Source of the DNA: a virus
Reading direction: 5' to 3' (one strand)
Length of the DNA: 49,313 nt
Virus record (IMG/VR): IMGVR_UViG_3300050821_007009
Span: 1-49,313 of that record
Shown here: one piece after another, positions 23,972-30,743 of the stretch
Layout: each line of letters begins with the position of its first letter
Position numbering within the stretch: the first letter of the stretch is position 1
Program-made: the position numbers and the translations under genes
Notes under the pieces: generated by a model
Databases searched by the model: none
What the model was told of the DNA's origin: nothing
The model's input: only the letters and a program-made list of their open reading frames with translations

Positions 23972-24490
23972 ATGAATAGAACGCCGCTTTCGCAGGGGGG
24001 GCTCGATGGCCTATGCGGATGTTATAGTGTGGTTAATGCTCTGACGTTGCTATTCCCTTCGACTATGGTTCTCGATATGCAAGAGCGCGTCTTCAAGGCG
24101 ATCGCCAAATCATTGCATAAATGGCCTGACATCTTATTTGACGGAACGACTACCCACGACGTGCGAGAAATGTTGTCCGCCGCCGAGGACATCCTCTCTA
24201 GCACATTTTCCTGGGAACAACCATTCCGATCTCACAAATTCGCCACATTTGAGCAATTCCGACAAGAGTTGAAATGGCGCATTGAGGGGGATGATTGCTT
24301 TGCGGTTGTGGGAATCTCGAAGCCGTGGGAACACTGGACGTGTGCTCATCGCTTAACCGAGCATGAAATGATAATGACTGATTCTTGTCATGTGAAACAG
24401 ATCGCGCTCGCTAAATGCGGGCTTACCGGCGATGGGACAGATTATGAGTTCGATTATAAGCAGACCTTCACGCTAATGAGCGCGCCATGA
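23972..24490 (+). CDS. Putative papain-like (C39-like) cysteine protease
   Basis: 172 residues with a complete-looking papain-type layout: Q8 (possible oxyanion Gln) then GGLDGLCGCYSVVNAL, where C15 is the likely nucleophile at the head of a helix. About 105 residues later EHWTCAH supplies a candidate His, and MIMTDS a candidate Asp/Asn position. No signal peptide, so it acts inside the cell or in the virion. GGAG 14 nt upstream of the ATG. It could be a host-targeted toxin, a processing protease or an antidefence factor. Confidence 0.55.
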   Translation: MNRTPLSQGGLDGLCGCYSVVNALTLLFPSTMVLDMQERVFKAIAKSLHKWPDILFDGTTTHDVREMLSAAEDILSSTFSWEQPFRSHKFATFEQFRQELKWRIEGDDCFAVVGISKPWEHWTCAHRLTEHEMIMTDSCHVKQIALAKCGLTGDGTDYEFDYKQTFTLMSAP

Positions 24491-24687
24491 ATCTAGAATC
24501 TTTCATTGCTGGCTACCGGCAAGGCCGTGACGGGCTGCCGCCAACGGTTCCTGATGCTATGGCTGAAAATGAAGACCTCGAATCAACGAAGCCAAATGTG
24601 CATAGCGATCCAGATTGGGCATGGCATTTGCTTGGTTGGACGGTGGGGCAGGCGGTCGCGCGAAGCGAAACTTTCGAAATGAGTTAG
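24487..24687 (+). CDS. Hypothetical 66-residue protein
   Basis: Overlaps the protease stop by 4 nt (ATGA), so likely co-translated with it. The protein has an N-terminal ESFIAGYRQGRDGLPP segment, an acidic middle and a C-terminal WAWHLLGWTVGQAVA helix; it might be a partner or inhibitor of the protease, by coupling only. Confidence 0.6.
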   Translation: MNLESFIAGYRQGRDGLPPTVPDAMAENEDLESTKPNVHSDPDWAWHLLGWTVGQAVARSETFEMS

Positions 24688-24689
24688 CC

Positions 24690-24788
24690 ATGGAATTCTG
24701 GAGATCGGACGAGATCGCACCGCTTGTGTTTATCATTCTCTTCGAGCTTATGGTGTTGGGCTTTATAAATTATACAATGCCGATATGA
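24690..24788 (+). CDS. Single-span membrane microprotein (32 aa)
   Basis: Starts 2 nt after the preceding stop and overlaps the next start by 4 nt (ATGA). One hydrophobic span (LVFIILFELMVLGFINY) behind an acidic N-terminus (MEFWRSDEIAP). The unbroken coupling chain is the main evidence that it is translated. Confidence 0.55.
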   Translation: MEFWRSDEIAPLVFIILFELMVLGFINYTMPI

Positions 24789-24886
24789 GGGATATGGATC
24801 CGCGCTCGCTGATCGTGCTAATCGCTGGCGTTTTATTTGTTGCTGGCGCAGCAATGATGGCTGTCGCGTTTATGTTGAAGCCGTGA
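24785..24886 (+). CDS. Single-span membrane microprotein (33 aa)
   Basis: ATGA-coupled to the previous microprotein. Sequence MRDMDPRSLIVLIAGVLFV then an Ala/Met-rich continuation of the same span and a Lys-Pro end. Function unknown; part of a cluster of tiny membrane proteins. Confidence 0.55.
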   Translation: MRDMDPRSLIVLIAGVLFVAGAAMMAVAFMLKP

Positions 24887-24898
24887 AGGGTTAATGTC

Positions 24899-25066
24899 AT
24901 GTCTGAGGAATTGGGGGTTAGCGTTGCGTTCGTATTGGGCTTGATGGTCTTGGGCTCATGGCTTGAGAAAATCAACGGCAAGCATGGATTGTTCGATGAA
25001 TTCCTTACGCCGCTTCCTCTTGGCATTGCGGGAATGCTGGTAATAGCCGAAAGGGCGTTTGCGTGA
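24899..25066 (+). CDS. Two-span membrane microprotein (55 aa)
   Basis: ATG at 24899, 12 nt after the previous stop, with AAGGG 13 nt upstream. Spans LGVSVAFVLGLMVLGSWL and LPLGIAGMLVIAERAFA flank a short charged loop. The last codons overlap the GTG of the next gene (GTGA). Confidence 0.55.
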   Translation: MSEELGVSVAFVLGLMVLGSWLEKINGKHGLFDEFLTPLPLGIAGMLVIAERAFA

Positions 25067-25161
25067 GCATGAGGCTATTAATAGCCATGATCATTGGCCT
25101 TCTTGTTCTTGCGTCATTTACTGCAATCTTAATTTGTATAACATTGCAGAATGGTGGTTAA
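25063..25161 (+). CDS. Single-span membrane microprotein (32 aa)
   Basis: GTG at 25063 overlaps the preceding TGA; an ATG two codons later is an alternative. One span (LLIAMIIGLLVLASFTAILI) with a short polar tail (TLQNGG). Its 3' end overlaps the start of the next gene by 11 nt. Confidence 0.5.
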   Translation: MSMRLLIAMIIGLLVLASFTAILICITLQNGG

Positions 25162-25528
25162 GAGCGTGAAACTCATTGACGCAATCGGCATTGCTCTCAT
25201 TATTGCCGGGATTGTAATGACGGCTATTAATTTCTTCACCGTGCGCGGTCCTGACTCTGATGTCATTAGTTCCACAATCGAGGAGATCGCGCCCGCGTCG
25301 CCGCCGCCTGTTCGTCGTCTGGATCGGATATTCGGGTTTCCAATCGCACTCTTTACGACAGCACCGCCCCATCATCAAGAATCTGGCGCTTACAATCCAT
25401 GGCGAATGAAAAATTGGATCGTATGCCTGGACGGAAAACAATTTTACTCGCAGGAATCTTCGTCAGAGACGTGCTTAGAACATGGTGGCTTGCGTGCTTA
25501 TGGACCAGGCAAGCGCCTTGATGAGTAA
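25151..25528 (+). CDS. Membrane-anchored protein with DUF3761-like C-terminus
   Basis: 125 residues: N-terminal span (LIDAIGIALIIAGIVMTAI), a Pro/charged linker, then a small Cys-containing domain WIVCLDGKQFYSQESSSETC...HGGLRAYGP. The C-x-D-G...C-x-x-HGG pattern recalls the DUF3761 signature (Cys-Lys-Asp-Gly...Cys-Ser-x-His-Gly-Gly). The anchor would place this domain in the periplasm. Function of that family is unknown. Confidence 0.6.
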   Translation: MVVKSVKLIDAIGIALIIAGIVMTAINFFTVRGPDSDVISSTIEEIAPASPPPVRRLDRIFGFPIALFTTAPPHHQESGAYNPWRMKNWIVCLDGKQFYSQESSSETCLEHGGLRAYGPGKRLDE

Positions 25529-25745
25529 GCGCTCGCCTGGCCATTTCCTAGCTAGCTCCGCTATGCCCGTCTCATCAGGAACGAGCCTAGCTGCACCTCG
25601 TCAAAAGCGTGAGCGGGCCGGACGCTATCCCGGCTCTACTCGGCCCTTCTGCCTCGCACTGAAACTGCTGCGTGTCTGCTTTCCACGCCGCCACTCACTC
25701 TCAAGTGCCTACCATGTTCAGCGCTTTTGCGCAATAGGAGATTAA
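25521..25745 (+). CDS. Doubtful basic protein (74 aa)
   Basis: An open frame from the ATG at 25521, overlapping the previous stop by 8 nt and ending just before the next gene's ribosome-binding site. The product is Arg/Ser/Pro-rich (PRQKRERAGRYPGSTRPFCL) with no recognisable domain. Base composition resembles spacer DNA; this may be an untranslated gap of about 220 bp. Confidence 0.25.
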   Translation: MSKRSPGHFLASSAMPVSSGTSLAAPRQKRERAGRYPGSTRPFCLALKLLRVCFPRRHSLSSAYHVQRFCAIGD

Positions 25746-25749
25746 ACAA

Positions 25750-25989
25750 ATGGGTTGCTTCGCATTAGGGTTCTGGGAACAGATTTGTATTATGATAGTT
25801 ATCATCATCGGCATATGGTCGCTGATACAATTGTTATTGCCATATCTAACGCAATTCTTGCCCGCACTCGTTACCGCGATTATCCGGATCGTTCTCTGGG
25901 TCATTGTGGCGATCATAGTAATAAAGCTCATCTTTGATTTGCTTGGATGCCTGCTGGGCGCCGGAGGAATGCATTTCTCATTGCATTAA
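25750..25989 (+). CDS. Two-span membrane protein (79 aa)
   Basis: TAGGAG 12 nt before the ATG gives good initiation. The protein is dominated by two Ile-rich spans (ICIMIVIIIGIWSLIQLLL and ALVTAIIRIVLWVIVAIIVI) and ends in a Gly/His-rich tail. Holin-like topology, but it is 5 kb from the endolysin; role unknown. Confidence 0.65.
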   Translation: MGCFALGFWEQICIMIVIIIGIWSLIQLLLPYLTQFLPALVTAIIRIVLWVIVAIIVIKLIFDLLGCLLGAGGMHFSLH

Positions 25990-25994
25990 ATGTG

Positions 25995-26198
25995 ATGACG
26001 CAAGACAAACTCCCATCTTCTAGTCAGACCGGCGCTAGGTTTGCATGGCGCTGCGCCTACCATGACAGCATGTGGCGGGAGTCCTGGTTTCGCTGGATTG
26101 TATATCGATATATTATACGCTTTGCAACGCTTGGATTAATTCAGCGCAAGCCAGAATCTAGTATGCGCGCGGCGGCAAAATTTTCAAGGAAATCATGA
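25995..26198 (+). CDS. Basic aromatic hypothetical protein
   Basis: 67 residues from the ATG at 25995, 5 nt after the membrane protein gene. Composition is Arg/Trp/Tyr-rich (FAWRCAYHDSMWRESWFRW then IVYRYIIRFATLGLIQR), suggesting an amphipathic, membrane-associated helix. The stop lies one base before the next start. Not recognised. Confidence 0.5.
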   Translation: MTQDKLPSSSQTGARFAWRCAYHDSMWRESWFRWIVYRYIIRFATLGLIQRKPESSMRAAAKFSRKS

Positions 26199-26199
26199 T

Positions 26200-26853
26200 A
26201 TGGATGGCGAACTTAGCAGACGTCCAGACCCTGATCCTACGCTACTTACTACCGAACAGCTTTTGCGTTCGATAGCCTCTCTGCGAGAAGAATCCAAGCA
26301 ATGGGTTGACTCACTTCAACTTCTGCTCGAAGCTAAAATAGCAGGCAAAGATGTTTTCTTCGCGGAAAAGTTTGAGTCGATCCAGACGCAGTTCAAAGAA
26401 CGTGATATTCGAACGGATCAAACCGCAAGTCAAGTGAAGTTGGCCGTTGATGCTGCCTTGCAAGCGCAAAAGGAAGCGGCCGGCGAACAAGCTAAGTCTT
26501 TCTCTGCCGCGACGAGCAAATCTGAAACCGCGATGAATAAACAGATAGAAGGCCTTGACGGAAAAATAACCGACGTTAAGGATCGGTTGAATCGCATTGA
26601 AGCCTTGGGGGTAGGAGCATCCTCCAGTCGTTATGAGTCACAGCAAGAAACCGCATTGCGCCAACATGGAGCGCAGAACATTATTTCTATTGTAGCCGCA
26701 GTTACCAGTGTTATGGCAGTGATTATCTCGCTAAGCGTAGCCATTTATACTGCGTCGCGGCCAGCTTCCGATGTTCGTATTGTCGGAAGTGTTCCACAGC
26801 CACAGCCACAGCCACAGCCACAGCCACAGCATATGATATCGCCAAGGGTTTGA
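26200..26853 (+). CDS. Coiled-coil membrane protein with Pro-Gln repeat tail
   Basis: 217 residues: long coiled coil (about 20-150, including TDQTASQVKLAVDAALQAQK and GKITDVKDRLNRIEA), then a C-terminal membrane span (IISIVAAVTSVMAVIISLSV) and a tail with six consecutive Pro-Gln pairs encoded by a CCACAG hexamer repeat near 26794-26829. Proteins with this coiled-coil pattern are widespread, unnamed phage products. The short hexamer repeat keeps frame when it slips, so length variation would only change the tail. Confidence 0.7.
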   Translation: MDGELSRRPDPDPTLLTTEQLLRSIASLREESKQWVDSLQLLLEAKIAGKDVFFAEKFESIQTQFKERDIRTDQTASQVKLAVDAALQAQKEAAGEQAKSFSAATSKSETAMNKQIEGLDGKITDVKDRLNRIEALGVGASSSRYESQQETALRQHGAQNIISIVAAVTSVMAVIISLSVAIYTASRPASDVRIVGSVPQPQPQPQPQPQHMISPRV

Positions 26854-26856
26854 TCA

Positions 26857-27180
26857 ATGGCTAAGCCCTCCCCACATATTATGATCAGCACCAGCGATCT
26901 GAAGGACATTGTCCGCGACGAGCTGCATGGAATGCAGCTACACAACAGTGAGCTTATATTTATTCCTAGCCATCGTGTTAATGATATCGCAAAGACACAA
27001 TCGCGAATCGCGCGCTGCTGTCACCGAGGCCGTCAGAATGAGCTGCCTCCAACAATAGGCATATTGCGAATCTTTTTCCAGGCCGCCTTATGCCGGCGCC
27101 GCCATGCTTTTCGCGTTTCAAGTCTGGCGCGTATTTCCACTTCATCGGTTAAATCTAGCGCGGTCATGATTTCGTTATAG
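26857..27180 (+). CDS. Doubtful protein, 3' half antisense to a leftward gene
   Basis: The first 55 codons look protein-like (MAKPSPHIMISTSDLKDIVR, then an acidic helix), 3 nt after the coiled-coil gene. The second half, from about 27033, is antisense to a better-supported leftward gene and is Arg/Ser/Cys-rich. The reading frame may be a gene truncated by arrival of the leftward gene. Confidence 0.3.
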   Translation: MAKPSPHIMISTSDLKDIVRDELHGMQLHNSELIFIPSHRVNDIAKTQSRIARCCHRGRQNELPPTIGILRIFFQAALCRRRHAFRVSSLARISTSSVKSSAVMISL

Positions 27181-27353
27181 ACAGTGTTACGGAGTGAAAC
27201 CAGCATATTTGGCGATGTTGCAAGCACGGCGTCCGGGTACTGAATTTCAATATGCGCCGCCGCGGCATTCCCTATATCCATCGCGATCTCCTTGATGACA
27301 TCGGTAGGTATTGGCTTTGGCGGCAGTGCTGGAAGATTTTTAGACATGGCCAT
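27033..27353 (-). CDS. Hypothetical phage protein (last gene of the leftward operon)
   Basis: About 106 residues from the ATG at 27353 (or 104 from 27347). The sequence has a Pro-rich start (LPALPPKPIPTDVIKEI), a helix with HIEIQYPDAVLATSPN, then SLRNTVYNEIMTALDLTDE and a basic end RARLETRKAWRRRHKAAWKK. The well-ordered helix pattern favours this strand over the antisense frame. Its start codon region overlaps head-to-head with the rightward gene at 27346. Function unknown; the basic tail suggests nucleic-acid contact. Confidence 0.65.
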   Translation of the reverse strand: MAMSKNLPALPPKPIPTDVIKEIAMDIGNAAAAHIEIQYPDAVLATSPNMLVSLRNTVYNEIMTALDLTDEVEIRARLETRKAWRRRHKAAWKKIRNMPIVGGSSF

Positions 27354-27606
27354 TCTACTTTGCGCCGTCATTATAATTCTGTCAATTGAATGCTACATGC
27401 TAACGCAAGAGCTCGCGAAGGTCCGGCGGGAATCGGCGGACTTCGACCGGCTCTGGCGCGAAACATGGCGTGATTGGCTGAAGAAAAATGATCAGTTTCT
27501 GATGATGCGCGAGGACCGCAATCTGTGGCGCGGTAAATGGAAGCATGGCGCGTTCGAGATGGACGCAGCAACTATGGAAAGGCTGGCGGAGCAAGAGGAT
27601 GCTTAG
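27346..27606 (+). CDS. Membrane-anchored coiled-coil protein
   Basis: 86 residues from the ATG at 27346 with GGAAGA upstream: an N-terminal span (MAILLCAVIIILSIECYML) followed by a charged coiled coil (ELAKVRRESADFDRLWRE, MREDRNLWRGKW). Spanin-like or Rz-like proteins have this layout, but there is no lysis-gene context. It is head-to-head with the leftward gene at 27353 and ends 10 nt from the convergent gene at 27617. Confidence 0.5.
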   Translation: MAILLCAVIIILSIECYMLTQELAKVRRESADFDRLWRETWRDWLKKNDQFLMMREDRNLWRGKWKHGAFEMDAATMERLAEQEDA

Positions 27607-27616
27607 AGGCATCACT

Positions 27617-27796
27617 TCATCGCCTCAAGGCAGCCCACAGTTCTGCAAGTGAAGTCTCCATCCGGACAAGCTGAGCCGCTAATTCAACAATCCGCCTTTC
27701 ATCTTGTTGTGTGCTTTTTAGCAGGACGGCTATTTGATTCTCAAGCACTTCGATGCGCGCTAATTGATATTCCATTTCACCCTGGAGGACACTCAT
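27617..27796 (-). CDS. Small coiled-coil protein (59 aa)
   Basis: Starts 4 nt after the stop of the ASCH gene. The product is a near-perfect amphipathic helix (MSVLQGEMEYQLARIEVLEN, then AVLLKSTQQDERRIVELAAQ) with Leu/Ile heptads and no Pro or Gly beyond the start. Likely an oligomerising adaptor; function unknown. Confidence 0.6.
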   Translation of the reverse strand: MSVLQGEMEYQLARIEVLENQIAVLLKSTQQDERRIVELAAQLVRMETSLAELWAALRR

Positions 27797-27800
27797 TCCG

Positions 27801-28511
27801 TCACATTCCTGAAAGAGTCGCTGGATTCTTTAGGCCATCGTCAATATTCGCCTTAATTGTTATAAATTCAAGGCAATATACCCATGGATTTGCTTTCCAT
27901 GCGTCGGGGCCGTGAATTGAGTCCCAGAGCGAGCGGAAAGAAGCGCTGCGAATCTTATCTTGATTGACATACATGCCTGGTTCCGTGTAGCAGTCGTCGC
28001 TGCCCCACATGCAAAACCAGCCATCCTCTTTTTCATAATTTCGATATGCGACGGCTTGGTCCCAAAGATCGCCATCGATTCCTTCGGCATCGCAATCTTC
28101 CTCGCTGATATCATGCAATCGCTCGACCTTCACGCCAGTCACCTCGAGCGTGATGCGCGACGCTGAGCGCGGCATATATCTAGGCGAGCACCATTTGACG
28201 GTAAACGGATCAACCACACTTGCGCGATAAGCTATCGACAAATCTGGCCGGGTAGTCCATGTCTCACGGACCCAAAGGAAATCTCCTTTAGAGATGCCAA
28301 TCTGGTCCATCGGCAGCGCGTCGGTTATTGGAATATACGGCGGCCCATCCCATGAGCAAAACCGGCGCCCTTTCCCACTTGGCTCCCAATTCCATATTTT
28401 CGACATTGAAAGCCACGGCTGCGGCTTAAGTACGCGCCGAGTCTGGGATTTTCGGCCATCGAGCAATGCTCGAACCATGGGTGCCGAAAAGATGATTGGG
28501 CGGTTGATCAA
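27801..28511 (-). CDS. ASCH-domain phage protein
   Basis: TTG start at 28511 preceded by GGAGAGAG; homology-like sequence begins immediately (NRPIIFSAPMVRALLDGRKS, TRR), so the later ATG is internal. The motifs FLWVRETW, RITLEVTGVKVERLHDISEE and the C-terminal WVYCLEF are those of the phage ASCH family, a PUA-related RNA-binding-like beta barrel. Family members may bind modified nucleosides or act in translation control; biochemical role here is unknown. Confidence 0.75.
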   Translation of the reverse strand: MINRPIIFSAPMVRALLDGRKSQTRRVLKPQPWLSMSKIWNWEPSGKGRRFCSWDGPPYIPITDALPMDQIGISKGDFLWVRETWTTRPDLSIAYRASVVDPFTVKWCSPRYMPRSASRITLEVTGVKVERLHDISEEDCDAEGIDGDLWDQAVAYRNYEKEDGWFCMWGSDDCYTEPGMYVNQDKIRSASFRSLWDSIHGPDAWKANPWVYCLEFITIKANIDDGLKNPATLSGM

Positions 28512-28548
28512 CTTGCTCTCTCTCCAATAAGTATGCGGGTTGCAAGCT

Positions 28549-28653
28549 TCATTTCCTGTTGTCCTTTATAATGTCGGATATTAGGAGGCCGGCATATAGA
28601 GAGAAGGCGCCCAATAGGAAGCCGAAGAAATAGGAGGACGAGCACGGATCCAT
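28549..28653 (-). CDS. Single-span membrane microprotein (34 aa)
   Basis: The ATG follows the preceding stop codon with no gap (TAAATG). Sequence MDPCSSSYFFGFLLGAFSL continues as one membrane span and ends IKDNRK. About 35 nt between its stop and the ASCH start could encode a 14-residue peptide but shows nothing else. Confidence 0.5.
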   Translation of the reverse strand: MDPCSSSYFFGFLLGAFSLYAGLLISDIIKDNRK

Positions 28654-29247
28654 TTACGCGTCCTCCAATATTTTCACCAACTGCTCAGCTCTCGGAATAT
28701 AAACCGGGTCTTCTTGTCCGCGCGGCCCCAGTTCGATTGCTTCGACAAGGATTTCACGCGTGATATCCCACCACGCCGACTCCGCATCCGCCGCAGCCTC
28801 CGCCGCCGCCTCCGCAGCCTCCGCCGCCGCCTCCGCTGCCGCGCTTATTGTCCGCGCCGCCGATGTCACTGCCCTCGCCGCCGTTTCGATTTCCACCATA
28901 GTTTTCGCGTTGAGCAACGCGTTCCGATGCTCGCCAACAAAAAGAGGGGCGACAAGGCGATGCGTAACTGCTCTGACTAAATACTCGGCGCGCGCTTGTT
29001 CCGAAGAGGCATCGGCGCTGCCTATCAACCTCCATGTCAACGGCCATAGTTCATCTCGTTTACTCTGCGACGGGGCGAGGTCGTTCACATAGATTGCAAA
29101 TTTACTGAGCACTGGAGATGCACATTTAGGGCAGTCCGTCACGTGATCCGAGCCAGAGAACCAATCCACCATCTGCATTAGGCAGAGGCCATCTTCTGGA
29201 GCGCCGCTGCCGCTTCCTTTTCTAAGCTTTGCCGGTTGTACGATCAT
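28654..29247 (-). CDS. Phage protein with Ala-rich repeat segment
   Basis: Start at 29247 chosen for GGAGA 6-10 nt upstream; an upstream in-frame start lacks a site. 197 residues: an N-terminal domain (GLCLMQMVDWFSGSDHVTDC then PKCASPVLSKFAIYVND) resembling a small family present in proteobacterial and actinobacterial phages, then about 30 residues of Ala with regular Glu (encoded by GCC/TCC-type repeats at about 28790-28850), and a helical C-terminus. Function unknown; the Ala/Glu segment is probably a rigid helix. Confidence 0.65.
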   Translation of the reverse strand: MIVQPAKLRKGSGSGAPEDGLCLMQMVDWFSGSDHVTDCPKCASPVLSKFAIYVNDLAPSQSKRDELWPLTWRLIGSADASSEQARAEYLVRAVTHRLVAPLFVGEHRNALLNAKTMVEIETAARAVTSAARTISAAAEAAAEAAEAAAEAAADAESAWWDITREILVEAIELGPRGQEDPVYIPRAEQLVKILEDA

Positions 29248-29267
29248 GTTTTGTCTCCAAGTTGCGT

Positions 29268-29468
29268 TTAATTGCGTACTGTGAGAGCGAGTATCGCCCG
29301 AATGGAACTGATAAATAGAGCACAACATTCTGGGCATAGTTCTTTATCGAATCTTGGTGCTGGCATCTTGTCGGGATTGTGCGGAGCACTAACTGAGAAG
29401 CTCAACACAACACGCCCAGCCTCCGCCATTTCCTTCCCGCAACGGTCACAGATATATTTAGAAGCCAT
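29268..29468 (-). CDS. Small zinc-ribbon protein
   Basis: Start at 29468 with AGGAAAAG upstream. 66 residues with ICDRCGKEM near the N-terminus and ELCPECC about 40 residues later, forming a CxxC...CxxC zinc ribbon around a beta hairpin (RVVLSFSVSAP). First gene after the 240-bp regulatory stretch. Confidence 0.7.
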   Translation of the reverse strand: MASKYICDRCGKEMAEAGRVVLSFSVSAPHNPDKMPAPRFDKELCPECCALFISSIRAILALTVRN

Positions 29469-29706
29469 TTTTAACTTTTCCTCTGGTGGCGTCAAAGCGC
29501 CGATTCGTTACCCATTGTTTACCCTATCTCTTTGATTTTGCATTTTAGCCCTTGCTTGTCTTGATCGACGGTCAAATACTTTAGACTTACAAAGCAGTCT
29601 ATATAAAGACAAATAACCTAATGTCCTCTAAGGTTTAACGCTTATGTTCCTAGAATGTCCTTATTTGTCCGGACACTGAATTTAGTGCGTAGACAAGTGG
29701 TTTTCC
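29469..29706 (-). promoter_or_regulatory. AT-rich intergenic region with repeated GGACATT/TGTC motifs
   Basis: No gene is visible in these 238 bp. On the minus strand GGACATT occurs twice about 40 bp apart, next to a GTCCGGAC palindrome (about 29667-29674) and a GTCT-TTATAT-AGAC near-palindrome. TTGTCT, 17 bp, TAAGTC is a weak leftward promoter match. It lies directly downstream of an AlpA-like HTH gene, so these may be its operator sites; inference. Confidence 0.35.
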
Positions 29707-29895
29707 TCACCCACGTGTTACCCGTTGTTCTTTCCATTCCTCTATTTCGTTCCGCTGGAAATAAAGGCGCTTGTTAAGAACTCTAGGCCGCGGGAATCCC
29801 GAATCCGGATTGTTTGTCCATCGTGAGAGCGTCTTACTGGTAACGCCAAGCTCACGAGCTAATGCTGGTCCAGGAATCCACGAAGTGTCGGTCAT
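29707..29895 (-). CDS. AlpA/excisionase-like helix-turn-helix protein
   Basis: 62 residues from the ATG at 29895. WIPGPALARELGVTSKTLSR contains a MerR/AlpA-type helix-turn-helix, followed by the wing FPRPRVLNKRLYFQRNEIEEW that characterises AlpA and phage excisionase proteins. Translationally independent of the upstream gene only by a 4-nt overlap (ATGA). Without an integrase in the window, a recombination directionality role cannot be separated from transcription control. Confidence 0.75.
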   Translation of the reverse strand: MTDTSWIPGPALARELGVTSKTLSRWTNNPDSGFPRPRVLNKRLYFQRNEIEEWKEQRVTRG

Positions 29896-30104
29896 GGCTT
29901 CGCCTTCCATGATCCCCACCATCGTTCGCCCCAAAGTTCTTTCCCGATGATCATATAAAAATCGTTCCTTACTATGCTTTCAGCTGTTTCCCATGCACGG
30001 CCAAACGGTGCGGACAAAAATGGTTCCTGCATCATAAGGCATTGTATTGCGCGGTAATATCGTGGATCTCGACGGCCCAGGGCAATCCAATCGTCGGTTG
30101 TCAC
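29892..30104 (-). CDS. Hypothetical protein (70 aa)
   Basis: GTG at 30104 is preferred: GGAGAGG lies upstream and the codon overlaps the stop of the preceding microprotein (GTGA). Helical sequence TDDWIALGRRDPRYYRAIQC, with a Trp-rich end (GKELWGERWWGSWKAKP). Not recognised. Confidence 0.55.
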   Translation of the reverse strand: MTTDDWIALGRRDPRYYRAIQCLMMQEPFLSAPFGRAWETAESIVRNDFYMIIGKELWGERWWGSWKAKP

Positions 30105-30205
30105 GGCTTCCTCTCCGGCGGCCATATCCCGGTCAGACGACACAAAAGCAAAGCTGCGAACCAACCAGCGGCAGCAACAACAGGTATTATGACGATCCAG
30201 GTCAT
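30101..30205 (-). CDS. Single-span membrane microprotein (34 aa)
   Basis: Coupled on both sides by 4-nt overlaps. One span (TWIVIIPVVAAAGWFAALLL) and a short basic tail (PPERKP). Confidence 0.5.
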   Translation of the reverse strand: MTWIVIIPVVAAAGWFAALLLCRLTGIWPPERKP

Positions 30206-30486
30206 GACTTCCCCTCCGGTGGGTCGGTGAGGTCGCCCGTGATGGACATGGCGCGCCATAGCTCAGAAAAATAATAACCTTCGTTAGTGTCAGCGAAGCG
30301 GCCGGCTTTGACCATCTCCTCCGTCGCCTCGATCGGGTTGACGCGCGCTATGCCGTGCAGGGCGTCGAAGGCGGCGATCAAAGCCTCTCTTGGGGGAACG
30401 CGTACCGACGCTGGCCATGCACATTCCATCGCCTCAAAGCACTTCGCGCGGTGTTCGTCGCGGATGTGGCGTTCATCGTTGGTCAT
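30202..30486 (-). CDS. Duplicated early protein, copy 2
   Basis: 94 residues from the ATG at 30486 (ATGA overlap with the preceding gene). It begins MTNDERHIRDEHRAKCFEAM and has a DALHGIARV motif, both shared with the product of 30740-31024; the two C-terminal halves differ. The first 60 bp of the two genes are almost identical at the DNA level, so one arose from the other or the starts exchange by recombination. Function unknown. Confidence 0.65.
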   Translation of the reverse strand: MTNDERHIRDEHRAKCFEAMECAWPASVRVPPREALIAAFDALHGIARVNPIEATEEMVKAGRFADTNEGYYFSELWRAMSITGDLTDPPEGKS

Positions 30487-30743
30487 GGCTTTGATCTCAT
30501 CTTTTCCAAGCATTGGCGCCCATTTGGAACACGACCGGCTTCTATTTCATTGGCAAGAACGCGCAGTCCGGACGGAGTGATATGGGCGAAGCTGTCGAAG
30601 CTGTCTCTGTTCTTGGCGCAAAACTCCATTAATCCTTTCCGGACGAGAGAACGAGTAATTTTGTCCGGCACGATTAGAAATCTACCATAGCCACCATAGC
30701 ACTTTAAATACTCGAGCTGTTTTGATCCAAGAGGGCGGGTCAT
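30483..30743 (-). CDS. Small winged-helix-like protein
   Basis: 86 residues lying between the two paralogues, coupled to both by ATGA overlaps. The order KQLEYLKCYGGYGRFLIVP, then SLVRKGLMEF and ITPSGLRVLANEIEAG suggests a winged-helix fold (helix-LVxKGL-ITPxGL), as in small phage DNA-binding proteins. No direct evidence of DNA binding. Confidence 0.6.
   Translation of the reverse strand: MTRPLGSKQLEYLKCYGGYGRFLIVPDKITRSLVRKGLMEFCAKNRDSFDSFAHITPSGLRVLANEIEAGRVPNGRQCLEKMRSKP

Noticed and set aside
26794-26829. Hexamer CCACAG repeat as a phase-variation switch
   Set aside because: Gain or loss of 6-bp units keeps the reading frame, so it can only change the length of the Pro-Gln tail.
29496-29706. 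Phage attachment site
   Set aside because: The region is AT-rich and next to an AlpA/excisionase-like gene, but no integrase or duplicated core is visible in the window.
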